DNA of 40,406 nt, from positions 1 to 40,406 of the forward strand of contig JAVBWK010000022.1 of assembly GCA_036677505.1 (NCBI GenBank), read 5' to 3'. Positions 15,918 to 23,425 of the stretch are shown piece by piece; the stretch's first letter is position 1; the number at the start of each line of letters is the position of its first letter. The position numbers and the translations under genes are program-made. The notes under the pieces were generated by a model. That model made no database searches, had not been told where the DNA came from, and saw only the letters and a program-made list of their open reading frames with translations. Origin of the DNA: UBA2227 sp036677505 (GTDB taxonomy: Bacteria > Bacillota_I > Bacilli_A > Erysipelotrichales > Erysipelotrichaceae).

Positions 15918-16883
15918 ATGCTTTTGAGTACCGAAGTAACGATTGAACTGGAACAATTATCCATGGATGATATCGCCAATCTTTTGGGAGTGAACGACCG
16001 TCATCTGTCAATCATACAGAAACAATATCATGCTGATTGCGTGATCCGAGGTAATCACTTGGTGATTCGCGCACAACAGAGTAAGGACCTTGATGAATGC
16101 AGGCGTGCCTTAATATCCGCAATCGGTCTTATCAGAAACGGACAGCAACTCAGTGAGCGCGATTTCTACTATATTTTCAGACTGGTTTCGCTAAATCAGG
16201 AAAAACGTCTGGAGGCACTGACATCGTCCCCGATAGCCAGAAATTTTTCAGGAAAACTCATTTATCCGAAGACCTGGGGTCAGAAGATCTTCATCGATTC
16301 GATCAGCCGCAATGATATAACCTTTGCCATCGGACCGGCCGGTACCGGGAAAACATATCTGGCAGTCGTATATGCCGTTGCCTGTCTGAAGAATCAGGAG
16401 TTTAAAAAAATAATCCTGACCCGTCCGGCAGTGGAGGCAGGTGAAAATCTCGGTTTTCTTCCCGGTGATTTAAAAGAAAAGGTCGATCCGTATCTGAGGC
16501 CCTTGTATGACGCTCTGCACGATATGCTGGGAGCGGAGCAGACTTCCAAGATGTTGGAGAAAGGGCAAATTGAAATCGCTCCTCTGGCTTATATGCGTGG
16601 CCGTACACTGGACAATGCTTTCGTGATATTAGACGAGGCTCAAAATACGCTGCCTTCGCAGATGAAAATGTTTCTGACCCGTATGGGCTTTAAGTCAAAA
16701 ATCATCGTTACCGGAGACATTACCCAAATCGATTTACGCAAAGATCAGCAGTCCGGTCTTATACAGGCAGTCAGTCTGCTAAAATCGATAGATGAGATCG
16801 CATTTGTAGAAATGACTGTCGCAGATGTCGTTCGTCATCCATTGGTGGCCAAGATTTTGGAGAAATATGAGATGAAGGAGTAA
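15918..16883 (+). CDS. phoH: PhoH-family ATPase (PhoH/PhoL)
   Basis: This 321-residue P-loop ATPase of the PhoH family has an N-terminal KH-like region (about 1-100), Walker A GPAGTGKT (139-146) and Walker B VILDEAQN (236-243). PhoH proteins bind RNA or act as helicase-like ATPases in RNA metabolism; the exact role is unsettled. ATG 15918 lies only 3 bp after GGAG, so the in-frame TTG at 15924 could be the true start. A weak -10 (TATACT, 15894-15899) precedes it. In most Firmicutes phoH is followed by an HD-domain 7TM gene or ybeY. Here a two-component phosphate system is inserted between phoH and ybeY, and the HD gene is absent. Confidence 0.93.
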   Translation: MLLSTEVTIELEQLSMDDIANLLGVNDRHLSIIQKQYHADCVIRGNHLVIRAQQSKDLDECRRALISAIGLIRNGQQLSERDFYYIFRLVSLNQEKRLEALTSSPIARNFSGKLIYPKTWGQKIFIDSISRNDITFAIGPAGTGKTYLAVVYAVACLKNQEFKKIILTRPAVEAGENLGFLPGDLKEKVDPYLRPLYDALHDMLGAEQTSKMLEKGQIEIAPLAYMRGRTLDNAFVILDEAQNTLPSQMKMFLTRMGFKSKIIVTGDITQIDLRKDQQSGLIQAVSLLKSIDEIAFVEMTVADVVRHPLVAKILEKYEMKE

Positions 16884-16885
16884 TT

Positions 16886-17560
16886 ATGGCTAAAATCTTA
16901 CTTATCGAAGATGAAGAAAGCATACGTAAACTGGTTGCTTATGATTTGAAACAAGCGAAACATGAGGTTGTCAGCTGTCAAAACGGTCAGGAAGGAAAAT
17001 TTGAAGGGCTAAATCAGACGTTTGACTGTATGATTATCGATTGGATGTTACCGGGAATTTCTGGAATTGAACTTGTCCGGCTGTTTAGAAAAAGCAATAA
17101 ACATTCTATCATGATTATGCTGACCGCCAAAGATGACGAAGAAGACATACTGGAAGCTTTTGAGGCCGGTGTGGATGATTATCTGACTAAGCCATTTTCA
17201 CCCAGGGAGCTCTTGGCACGCATTACAGCTCATCTAAAGCGCAGTCTGTCAAAAAACGATGCAGTATTTTCCTATGAAGACATCCGACTGGATATGACCC
17301 GCAGAGAAGCTTTCATATCCGATAAAATGATTGAACTGACAAAAAAAGAGTTTGATTTACTTGATTATATGATTCGAAACCGACGTGTCGTGTTATCTCG
17401 GGATGATATCCTCAATGAGATATGGAACTTTGATTATGACGGTGATACACGAATCGTCGATGTGCATATTTTCAAACTTAGGGCAAAACTGAAAAATTCC
17501 AAAGTAACGATCCGATCTGTACGGGGTGTTGGTTATATCCTGGAGAAAGTCAATGAATAA
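16886..17560 (+). CDS. phoP: OmpR/PhoB-family response regulator (PhoP-like)
   Basis: This 224-residue regulator has a receiver domain (about 1-118) with the acidic pocket in IEDEE, phospho-acceptor Asp52 in IIDWMLPG, and the conserved LTAKDD and LTKPF segments. A winged-helix DNA-binding domain follows (about 128-222, ending VRGVGYILE). An AAGGAG site at the end of phoH gives close coupling to it. Its last 8 bp overlap the sensor kinase gene. The name PhoP is inferred from its position beside phoU and a Na/Pi transporter and from the Pho-box-like array before phoU. Sequence alone would allow other OmpR-family regulators. Confidence 0.88.
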   Translation: MAKILLIEDEESIRKLVAYDLKQAKHEVVSCQNGQEGKFEGLNQTFDCMIIDWMLPGISGIELVRLFRKSNKHSIMIMLTAKDDEEDILEAFEAGVDDYLTKPFSPRELLARITAHLKRSLSKNDAVFSYEDIRLDMTRREAFISDKMIELTKKEFDLLDYMIRNRRVVLSRDDILNEIWNFDYDGDTRIVDVHIFKLRAKLKNSKVTIRSVRGVGYILEKVNE

Positions 17561-18785
17561 AAATTGGATCATGGGATGGCTCATCTCGTTTACTGTTGCT
17601 TTCATTACTGTCTTTTTCGTCCCGGGCCTGGTTGTAATTATATTTCTGTTTATTTTTAACTCCATCTGGCTTTTTCTTTTCTGGCAGAATGTTCAGTCCC
17701 GTATCAGACAATCAGAATCCTTTCTGACGACGCAACTGACGGCTTCGGCCAAAGATAATGTTCTAAAATCACAACAGCTTGCTACATTGATTTCTAATAT
17801 TCCTTCACCGTTGGCCTTGGTTGATATGCAAGGGGAGTTGGTCATTATCAATGAACGGTTTAAGAACCTGCTTTTAAGAAATGAGCCTGTCATCAACTTT
17901 CAAAGTGAAAGTCTGCCGGTTGATATCCGTTTCTTTATCCGAGAGTCTTATCTCAACGAAATATCAAATTACAAAACGATTCATATGGAGGGCATCGATT
18001 ATCAGGCGTTATCGATACCTGTCAGAAACAATAAACGTTATGGCGGATGTCTGATCATACTGCAGGATATCACGAGGGTCATGGAGGGGGAACGTTTGCA
18101 AAAACGCTTTATAGCGGATGCATCTCATGAACTGAAAACGCCGATAGCATCGATCAAGGGAATGGTTGAGATTTTGAATCGTCCGACATTCGATGATCCT
18201 GATACACTGAAAGATTTTCTGCTTCAGATCAGTAAAGAAGCTAACCGCCTGGAAACCGTAGTGGCAGATTTATTGTATATTTCCAAAATGAGTTCCGGAA
18301 AAATGTATCTGGATATCGACCGCATCGATCTGTCCGTCATCATCCGGCAGGCATATGATTCGCTGAAATCAGAGTTTTTAAGAAAAAACGTGCTCTTTGA
18401 GTGCAGTTTCAGTGATGTGTACGTCAATGCAGACTCTAAACAGATGTATCAGGTATTTTCGAATCTGCTGAGCAATGCGATTCAAAACACTGATTCAGGA
18501 AAAGTTACGGTCGACATGCTAATAACAGACAACCTTCTGAAAGTGTTCGTAAGTGACACCGGAATCGGCATTTCCAAACACGATCTGCCATTTGTGTTTG
18601 AGCGGTTTTATCGCTCTGACAGTGACCGCAGCCGTCAAAGCGGTGGAAGCGGATTAGGACTAGCAATCGTTAAGTCGATCGTGATGGCTCATAATGGCCA
18701 GCTTTCAGTAAACAGTGAACTGAATCAAGGATCCACCTTTACTGTCGAGCTGCCGATTATTAACACAAAATTAACGAATCGTTAA
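17553..18785 (+). CDS. phoR: Sensor histidine kinase (PhoR-like)
   Basis: This 410-residue membrane histidine kinase has two closely spaced N-terminal transmembrane segments (about 5-25 and 27-46) with almost no extracytoplasmic loop. A PAS domain follows (about 75-170). The HisKA domain has phospho-acceptor His192 in DASHELKTPIAS, and the HATPase domain has the N-box, DTGIGI and GGSGLGLAIVK. The missing periplasmic loop and the PAS domain match PhoR sensors that read transporter/PhoU state rather than an external ligand. ATG 17553 follows GGAGAAAG; the frame starting at 17526 lies inside the regulator gene. Its stop codon lies within the Pho-box-like repeats upstream of phoU. Confidence 0.88.
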   Translation: MNKNWIMGWLISFTVAFITVFFVPGLVVIIFLFIFNSIWLFLFWQNVQSRIRQSESFLTTQLTASAKDNVLKSQQLATLISNIPSPLALVDMQGELVIINERFKNLLLRNEPVINFQSESLPVDIRFFIRESYLNEISNYKTIHMEGIDYQALSIPVRNNKRYGGCLIILQDITRVMEGERLQKRFIADASHELKTPIASIKGMVEILNRPTFDDPDTLKDFLLQISKEANRLETVVADLLYISKMSSGKMYLDIDRIDLSVIIRQAYDSLKSEFLRKNVLFECSFSDVYVNADSKQMYQVFSNLLSNAIQNTDSGKVTVDMLITDNLLKVFVSDTGIGISKHDLPFVFERFYRSDSDRSRQSGGSGLGLAIVKSIVMAHNGQLSVNSELNQGSTFTVELPIINTKLTNR

Positions 18786-18798
18786 TTGAAAGTTTTCA
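18760..18798 (+). promoter_or_regulatory. Pho-box-like array upstream of phoU
   Basis: Four hexamers start at 18760, 18771, 18782 and 18793: TTAACA, TTAACG, TTAATT and TTTTCA. All are exactly 11 bp apart, with 5-bp spacers. This matches the arrangement of PhoP sites in Bacillus (TT(A/C/T)A(C/T)A direct repeats spaced about 11 bp). The last repeat ends 9 bp before the -10 hexamer, taking the place of a -35. The array overlaps the end of the kinase gene. The spacing is seen directly; binding by the adjacent regulator is inference. Confidence 0.7.
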
Positions 18799-18813
18799 TC
18801 CGTTTGTTATAAA
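18786..18813 (+). promoter_or_regulatory. Promoter for phoU
   Basis: TATAAA (18808-18813) is the -10. TTGAAA (18786-18791) lies 16 bp upstream as a possible -35, embedded in the Pho-box-like array. Both readings place the start point about 15 bp before the phoU ATG. Confidence 0.6.
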
Positions 18814-18834
18814 TATACAGAGGCAGGGACAATT

Positions 18835-19473
18835 ATGAAAATTGAAGAGCGCTTGAATCAGATTGATGAAACAGTTTTGGAAATGGGATACCGTGTCAAA
18901 CGTATGTTTGAGCTTTCTTTGGCAGTCCTTGAGTCGGGCGATAAAGAAAAAGCTCTCTACGTCGTCGAGAGTGATGAGTATATCAATAATTACAATGAAG
19001 AAATAAATAATTTATGTATCAATGTGTTATCATTGCTGCAACCTGTCGCAACTGATTTGCGTGCGGTCGTGTCTGCGATAAAGACTGCCAATGACATGGA
19101 ACGCATCGGTGATTATGCTAAAAGCATTGCAAGGTTTGTCATTCGCAATGACCGTTTGGACGATGAATTGCTGCCTGTGGCTCTCAATGTCGGTCAGTTG
19201 TTTGTCAGTCTGTATGATCAGACGTTGAAGGCATTGAAAACTTCAGATATCAAAGCAGCGTATGATATTCCGGCACTCGACGAACAGATCGATCAGACCT
19301 TTAAAGATATGGCCGTTTATATCGAGGATCTGATCAATCAAGGAAACCGGCTTGAACACCCCTTTGCGACGATAAGCATGATGCGTAACATTGAACGGGC
19401 AGGGGATCATGCCAAAAATATATGCGAACATCTGATTTATCGGATCAAAGGTCAGTATATCGATTTCGGCTAA
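18835..19473 (+). CDS. phoU: Phosphate signalling regulator PhoU
   Basis: This 212-residue all-helical PhoU protein has two tandem three-helix repeats, marked by the metal-site motifs ERIGDYAKSIA (first half) and ERAGDHAKNIC (second half). PhoU represses Pho signalling by linking phosphate import state to the PhoR kinase. Genes for a PstSCAB transporter, its usual partner, are absent here; the convergent neighbour is instead a Na/Pi cotransporter with its own PhoU-like tail. It appears monocistronic, with its own promoter, a Pho-box-like site and a terminator right after the stop. Confidence 0.94.
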   Translation: MKIEERLNQIDETVLEMGYRVKRMFELSLAVLESGDKEKALYVVESDEYINNYNEEINNLCINVLSLLQPVATDLRAVVSAIKTANDMERIGDYAKSIARFVIRNDRLDDELLPVALNVGQLFVSLYDQTLKALKTSDIKAAYDIPALDEQIDQTFKDMAVYIEDLINQGNRLEHPFATISMMRNIERAGDHAKNICEHLIYRIKGQYIDFG

Positions 19474-19492
19474 GAGGCGATGCCTCTTTTTT
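19472..19492 (+). terminator. Rho-independent terminator of phoU
   Basis: AAGAGGC-GAT-GCCTCTT forms a 7-bp stem beginning inside the stop codon and followed by T residues to 19492. Confidence 0.9.
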
Positions 19493-19494
19493 CA

Positions 19495-19518
19495 TGAAAA
19501 AAGACACGATTGTGTCTT
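19495..19518 (-). terminator. Rho-independent terminator of the Na/Pi cotransporter gene
   Basis: On the minus strand AAGACAC-AATC-GTGTCTT is followed by a T-run (complement of 19497-19502). It begins within the stop codon of the leftward gene and sits back-to-back with the phoU terminator. Confidence 0.88.
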
Positions 19519-21199
19519 AAATCTGGGTTGGTTCAATTTCGTGAGTGACGTGGATATTGACGGAGTTTTTAGATATGTTACAGGCGTGGTCACCGATTCG
19601 CTCGATAGTTCCCAGGATGTCAACAAATACACTGCCACCGACATCAGCGAGACATGTCTGATTGGCCATCCGGTCAAAATGTTTCTGTCGCGATTTATAC
19701 TCGAGCAAGTCCAGGTAGTTTTCATCTTCAAGAACAGAAGTATGCAAGTTATAATCTTTCTCGTGGAATATACGTAATGCGCGAGACAGCATGTGATTGA
19801 CCAGATCGTACATTTGATTGATATCTTCGATTGCCTGATCAGATAGTTTTTCATTGGCTTCCTGAATCATCTCGTAAAACTCAGTGAGATTGACCGAAAG
19901 GTCCCCGATCCGCTCAAGGTTCTTGATGATCTGAAGATTGGTCGTATATTCTTCCAGATCATTCTCGCTTAAGCCTTCTCTTGCGATCAGCAACAGATAA
20001 TCCGTAATCTTCGAGTCCAGAGAGTTAATGATCGTTTCTAGTTGTAATACCGCTTCAAGGTCGTTTTTATTGCCTTTAAGCAGGTACTTTCTCGTATCTT
20101 CAAATGCTTCCAAGGCTATTTCGCCCATTTTCAAGGTAACATTCTTTGCAATTTGCAGCGCTGCAGAGGGCAGACGGCTGATGATTTCCGTATCCATTGA
20201 AGAGACATCCACTTCACGGCGATCCGGTTCATCCCCGGGCAGAATTTTCCTGATAATGGCAACCAGCCAGGTAATGATCGGATAAAAAGCAAGGGTTGCA
20301 ACGACATTGAATATAATATGAGCAACAGCAATCTGCATCATCGAGTTTAATTCGAAATAGCTGCCCAGAAATCTGTCGAGCTGTATGAACTGCCGCAAAA
20401 AGATCATGGCAATGATCGTCCCCAAAACATTAAATAGAGTATGTATGCCTGCAGCTCTTCGTGAAGCGAGTGAACCGCCCAAAGCAGCCATGATTGCAGT
20501 GACAGTCGTACCGATATTGGAACCAAAGATAAAAGGCAGGGCAGCTTCCAGAGTCATACCGCCGGCCTCATATATTTTCTGTATGATACCGATCATCGCT
20601 GAGGAAGACTGGATGATTGAAGTCATGATGACACCACTGAATAAAGCTAAAAAGGGATGAGTCGACATTTCTTTGGTCAAATCGGTAAACATTGCGACTT
20701 CTTTTAACAGTTTGAGTTCATCGCCCATGGTTTTAAGACCGAAAAACATGATCCCGAATCCCAGAATCGTCTGTCCGATATACGATGTCTTTTTTCTTTT
20801 TGCAAATAAAACCATCATCGCTCCGATAAAAATAATGTGTAGGGCGAAATTTTCAATTTTCAGACCGATCAGAAAGGCTGTGACAGTCGTGCCGACATTG
20901 GCTCCCATAATGATACCCACGGCTTGTTCCAGCCGCATCAATCCTGCGCGGATAAAGCCAATCGTGATCGCTGTGGTTGCTGAAGAAGACTGGATTAAGA
21001 TCGTGACGACGGTGCCTACCAAAATACCCATCCATGCTTTGGAAGTATAACGATCAATATAATCTCGCAACTTATCTCCGGCGACATTTTTTAATCCGTC
21101 ACCGAGAAATTTGATCCCAAAAAGAAACAAACCGAACCCGCCGAGGACTACTTCGATCCGGATTCCGCCTAAGTCTGGAATAAATCCAAATATTCCCAT
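19517..21199 (-). CDS. Na+/phosphate cotransporter with C-terminal PhoU-like domain
   Basis: This integral membrane protein of 560 residues is predicted to import phosphate with sodium (NptA/YjbB, SLC34-like). The membrane part (about 1-330) holds two inverted repeats, each with the signature QSSSA (70-74 and 197-201), plus GANVGTT and GSNIGTT loops. Residues about 345-550 form a helical PhoU-like domain with ERIGDLSVNL and ERIGDHACNI motifs. ATG at 21199 is chosen because GGGAGGT lies 7 bp upstream on the minus strand; an in-frame TTG farther upstream lacks a site. It converges on phoU, so both PhoU modules of the locus lie together. Confidence 0.92.
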   Translation of the reverse strand: MGIFGFIPDLGGIRIEVVLGGFGLFLFGIKFLGDGLKNVAGDKLRDYIDRYTSKAWMGILVGTVVTILIQSSSATTAITIGFIRAGLMRLEQAVGIIMGANVGTTVTAFLIGLKIENFALHIIFIGAMMVLFAKRKKTSYIGQTILGFGIMFFGLKTMGDELKLLKEVAMFTDLTKEMSTHPFLALFSGVIMTSIIQSSSAMIGIIQKIYEAGGMTLEAALPFIFGSNIGTTVTAIMAALGGSLASRRAAGIHTLFNVLGTIIAMIFLRQFIQLDRFLGSYFELNSMMQIAVAHIIFNVVATLAFYPIITWLVAIIRKILPGDEPDRREVDVSSMDTEIISRLPSAALQIAKNVTLKMGEIALEAFEDTRKYLLKGNKNDLEAVLQLETIINSLDSKITDYLLLIAREGLSENDLEEYTTNLQIIKNLERIGDLSVNLTEFYEMIQEANEKLSDQAIEDINQMYDLVNHMLSRALRIFHEKDYNLHTSVLEDENYLDLLEYKSRQKHFDRMANQTCLADVGGSVFVDILGTIERIGDHACNISKNSVNIHVTHEIEPTQI

Positions 21200-21225
21200 C
21201 CGACTTACCTCCCTATTCCTAAGAC

Positions 21226-21234
21226 ATTTTAACA
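21226..21234 (-). promoter_or_regulatory. Possible extended -10 promoter for the Na/Pi cotransporter
   Basis: On the minus strand TGT-TAAAAT (21234-21226) forms an extended -10. A consensus TTGACA (21260-21255) lies 23 bp upstream, which is too far for a normal spacer. No Pho-box-like 11-bp array was found here. Confidence 0.35.
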
Positions 21235-21302
21235 GAAAACGATACATTTGGGTATGTCAATTTCGCCAGAATACCAAACATTCATGAAAATCAACTTAAT
21301 TA

Positions 21303-21311
21303 TGATATAAT
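21303..21311 (+). promoter_or_regulatory. Extended -10 promoter for ybeY operon
   Basis: TGA-TATAAT (TATAAT at 21306-21311) is an extended -10 with a perfect hexamer. The expected start point at about 21318 falls at the first base of the ribosome-binding site, so the ybeY leader would be only about 12 nt. Confidence 0.6.
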
Positions 21312-21329
21312 ACCGTCGGAGGGATCGTT

Positions 21330-21800
21330 CTGAACATTACTATCGTCAACCAATCAAATCAGTCAGTCAGTTATTATCAGAGATTTGTCTGTCCTGTATT
21401 TAGAAAAACCCTCGAATTACTGAAAAAGAGCGAAACATTGGAATGTTCGCTTATTTTACTTGATGACAAACAGATTCAGACAATCAATCTCACGTATCGA
21501 GACAAGGATGTTGTGACCGATGTCATCAGTTTCGTTGCATCTGAAGGTGACAACATCAGTAATGATGACAATTACATCGGTGACATTTTTATTAACATGG
21601 ATGCAGTGAAGCGACAGGCAAATGCTTACGGTCATACAAGGAAACGGGAGTTTTGCTTTTTGTTGGCACACGGATTGTTGCACTGTCTCGGGTATGACCA
21701 TCAGTCAGAAAAAGAAGAAGAAATCATGTTCGATTTACAGGAGCGGATCTTATATGAAATTGCCCCAAGAAGTACTGTACCGACTCGCAAACAAATTTAA
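21330..21800 (+). CDS. ybeY: Endoribonuclease YbeY (apparent CUG start)
   Basis: This zinc-dependent endoribonuclease acts in 16S rRNA maturation and ribosome quality control. The C-terminal motif HGLLHCLGYDH supplies three zinc-binding histidines (114, 118, 124), preceded by YRDKDVVTDVISF. The frame is open from 21306 and contains no ATG or GTG in the region that encodes the family N-terminal 35-40 residues. CTG at 21330 lies 6 bp after GGAGGG and gives a 156-residue protein of normal length beginning LNITIVNQSNQ. The first conventional alternative, TTG at 21438, would delete the first beta strand and helix and has no ribosome site. It overlaps dgkA by 47 bp. Confidence 0.88.
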   Translation: MNITIVNQSNQSVSYYQRFVCPVFRKTLELLKKSETLECSLILLDDKQIQTINLTYRDKDVVTDVISFVASEGDNISNDDNYIGDIFINMDAVKRQANAYGHTRKREFCFLLAHGLLHCLGYDHQSEKEEEIMFDLQERILYEIAPRSTVPTRKQI

Positions 21801-22119
21801 GGCTGCTTTTGACGGAATCGTCATCGGGCTGAAAACCGATCGGAGCATCCGCTATCAGTGGTTGATCGCAATAACGGTCGTATGTATATTTCTTTTGATC
21901 GACATAGACACTGCGGACTGGCTCTGGGTCATTTTATGCACCGCATTGGTCGTAACCGTTGAGCATCTGAACAGCTCAATCGAAGAACTTGCGGATTTCG
22001 TTGAGCCGCAGTACAGTGAGCATATTAAGCGTATCAAAGACTTTTCAGCCGCTGCCGTATTGATCATATCTTTGGCCAGTGCGATGATCGGCATACTTAT
22101 ATTACTTAAATATATCTAA
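21754..22119 (+). CDS. dgkA: Diacylglycerol/undecaprenol kinase
   Basis: This small integral membrane kinase of 121 residues belongs to the DgkA family. In Firmicutes it phosphorylates undecaprenol (or diacylglycerol), feeding the lipid carrier of cell-wall synthesis. It has an N-terminal amphipathic stretch (NKFKAAFDGI), three transmembrane helices (about 34-52, 55-73 and 98-119) and the catalytic segment EHLNSSIEELADF between the second and third. ATG 21754 has a CAGGAG site inside ybeY, giving a 47-bp overlap. It is part of the conserved ybeY-dgkA-cdd-era-recO run. Confidence 0.92.
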   Translation: MKLPQEVLYRLANKFKAAFDGIVIGLKTDRSIRYQWLIAITVVCIFLLIDIDTADWLWVILCTALVVTVEHLNSSIEELADFVEPQYSEHIKRIKDFSAAAVLIISLASAMIGILILLKYI

Positions 22120-22130
22120 AGGAGAGCACT

Positions 22131-22529
22131 ATGAAATACCAGTTTTTATTTGATGAGGCGTTTAAAGCCATGAACAATGCCTATGCGCCGTACTCGAATT
22201 ATCATGTCGGCAGTTGTGTACTTATGAAAGACGGCACGACCTTTATCGGGGCAAATATAGAGAATGCTTCTTTCGGAGCAACCAACTGCGGTGAGCGCAG
22301 TGCGATTTTTGCGGCTTATTCACATGGTTACCGTCAGGCAGACATCGAAGCGATCGCTATCGTCTCCGATGGTGATAAGCTGGCCGGTCCTTGCGGTATT
22401 TGCCGGCAGGTTCTCTCAGAACTGCTCAATAACGATACACAGATCCTTTTATCAAACGGAAAGCAGTCAGCAACTTATACCATCGATGATTTACTGCCGT
22501 TGCGCTTTACTCAAGAGGATTTAAAATGA
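22131..22529 (+). CDS. cdd: Cytidine deaminase
   Basis: This 132-residue homotetrameric-type cytidine deaminase converts cytidine and deoxycytidine to uridine and deoxyuridine. The active site is visible as TNCGERSAIF (Cys zinc ligand and catalytic Glu) and GPCGICRQV (two further Cys ligands). AAAGGAG precedes the ATG. It overlaps era by 4 bp, the usual Firmicutes coupling. With pdp and deoC it completes a route from deoxycytidine to central metabolites. Confidence 0.96.
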   Translation: MKYQFLFDEAFKAMNNAYAPYSNYHVGSCVLMKDGTTFIGANIENASFGATNCGERSAIFAAYSHGYRQADIEAIAIVSDGDKLAGPCGICRQVLSELLNNDTQILLSNGKQSATYTIDDLLPLRFTQEDLK

Positions 22530-23425
22530 CCTTTAAGTCTGGCTTTGTAGCCCTGATCGGCCGTCCCAATGCCGGCAAATCAACTTTACTCAATGCCCTG
22601 ATGAAACAGAAGATTGCCATCGTTTCCGATAAGCCGCAAACCACTCGAAATGTCATTCGCGGCATCCGTACAGACGATGATTCACAAATCGTTTATCTGG
22701 ATACGCCCGGTATCCATAAACCGAAACATGAACTCGGACGTCAGATGAACAAAGAATCCTTCGGAAGCCTGCATGAAGTGGATTTGATTTATTATCTGGC
22801 GGATGCTAACGAAGAGTTTGGTCCGGGAGATCAGTTTGTAATCGATTTGCTCAAACCTTTGACGACACCGGTATTTCTGATTCTTAACAAAATAGACCGG
22901 CTGAAGAAACAGGCACTGATCGAGTTGTTGAGCCGTTGGAATCAGCGTTTTGATTTTGCTGAAATCATTCCGGTATCCGCTCTTACTGAGGATAACACCA
23001 GTCATTTGATCGAGGTGACCAAACGGTATTTGTCTGATTCAGTCAGATATTATCCGGATGATCAGGTCAAAGATTATCCTGAGGCGTTTCTGATGGCTGA
23101 AGTCATACGTGAGAAAGTGTTACAGCTGACCCATCAGGAGATTCCCCATTCCGTTGCTGTGATGATCGAAGATCTTGATTACGGTGAAAAGTCGGTCGAT
23201 ATCCGAGCCGTAATTTTAGTCGAGCGAGCATCGCAAAAAGGTATCATCATCGGAAAAAACGGGAGCATGAAAAATGAAATCAATAAAAGAGCATCCATCG
23301 AACTACGCCATTTGCTCAATATGAAAGTCCAGTTGGAATTATTCGTTAAAGTTGAAGACGATTGGCGTAACCGCAGCCGTCAGCTGATTGACTTAGGCTA
23401 TAAACAGGATCCCAGAGATGAATGA
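22526..23425 (+). CDS. era: GTPase Era
   Basis: This essential GTPase binds the 3' end of 16S rRNA during 30S assembly. The 299-residue protein has the G motifs in order: GRPNAGKST (12-20), the G2 segment KPQTTRN, DTPGIHK, NKID and a SAL motif. A C-terminal KH domain with GKNGSMKNEI follows. Its ATG overlaps the cdd stop (ATGA), and its end overlaps recO by 8 bp. YbeY in the same operon also acts on 16S 3' maturation, so the operon couples ribosome assembly with repair and membrane genes. Confidence 0.97.
   Translation: MTFKSGFVALIGRPNAGKSTLLNALMKQKIAIVSDKPQTTRNVIRGIRTDDDSQIVYLDTPGIHKPKHELGRQMNKESFGSLHEVDLIYYLADANEEFGPGDQFVIDLLKPLTTPVFLILNKIDRLKKQALIELLSRWNQRFDFAEIIPVSALTEDNTSHLIEVTKRYLSDSVRYYPDDQVKDYPEAFLMAEVIREKVLQLTHQEIPHSVAVMIEDLDYGEKSVDIRAVILVERASQKGIIIGKNGSMKNEINKRASIELRHLLNMKVQLELFVKVEDDWRNRSRQLIDLGYKQDPRDE

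Noticed and set aside
19492..19854. Second minus-strand frame inside the Na/Pi cotransporter gene
   Set aside because: It overlaps the PhoU-like tail in another frame, lacks a start signal and crosses the terminator region.
21200..21302. Pho box upstream of the Na/Pi cotransporter
   Set aside because: Isolated TTGACA and TTAACA-like hexamers exist but no run at 11-bp spacing was found on either strand.
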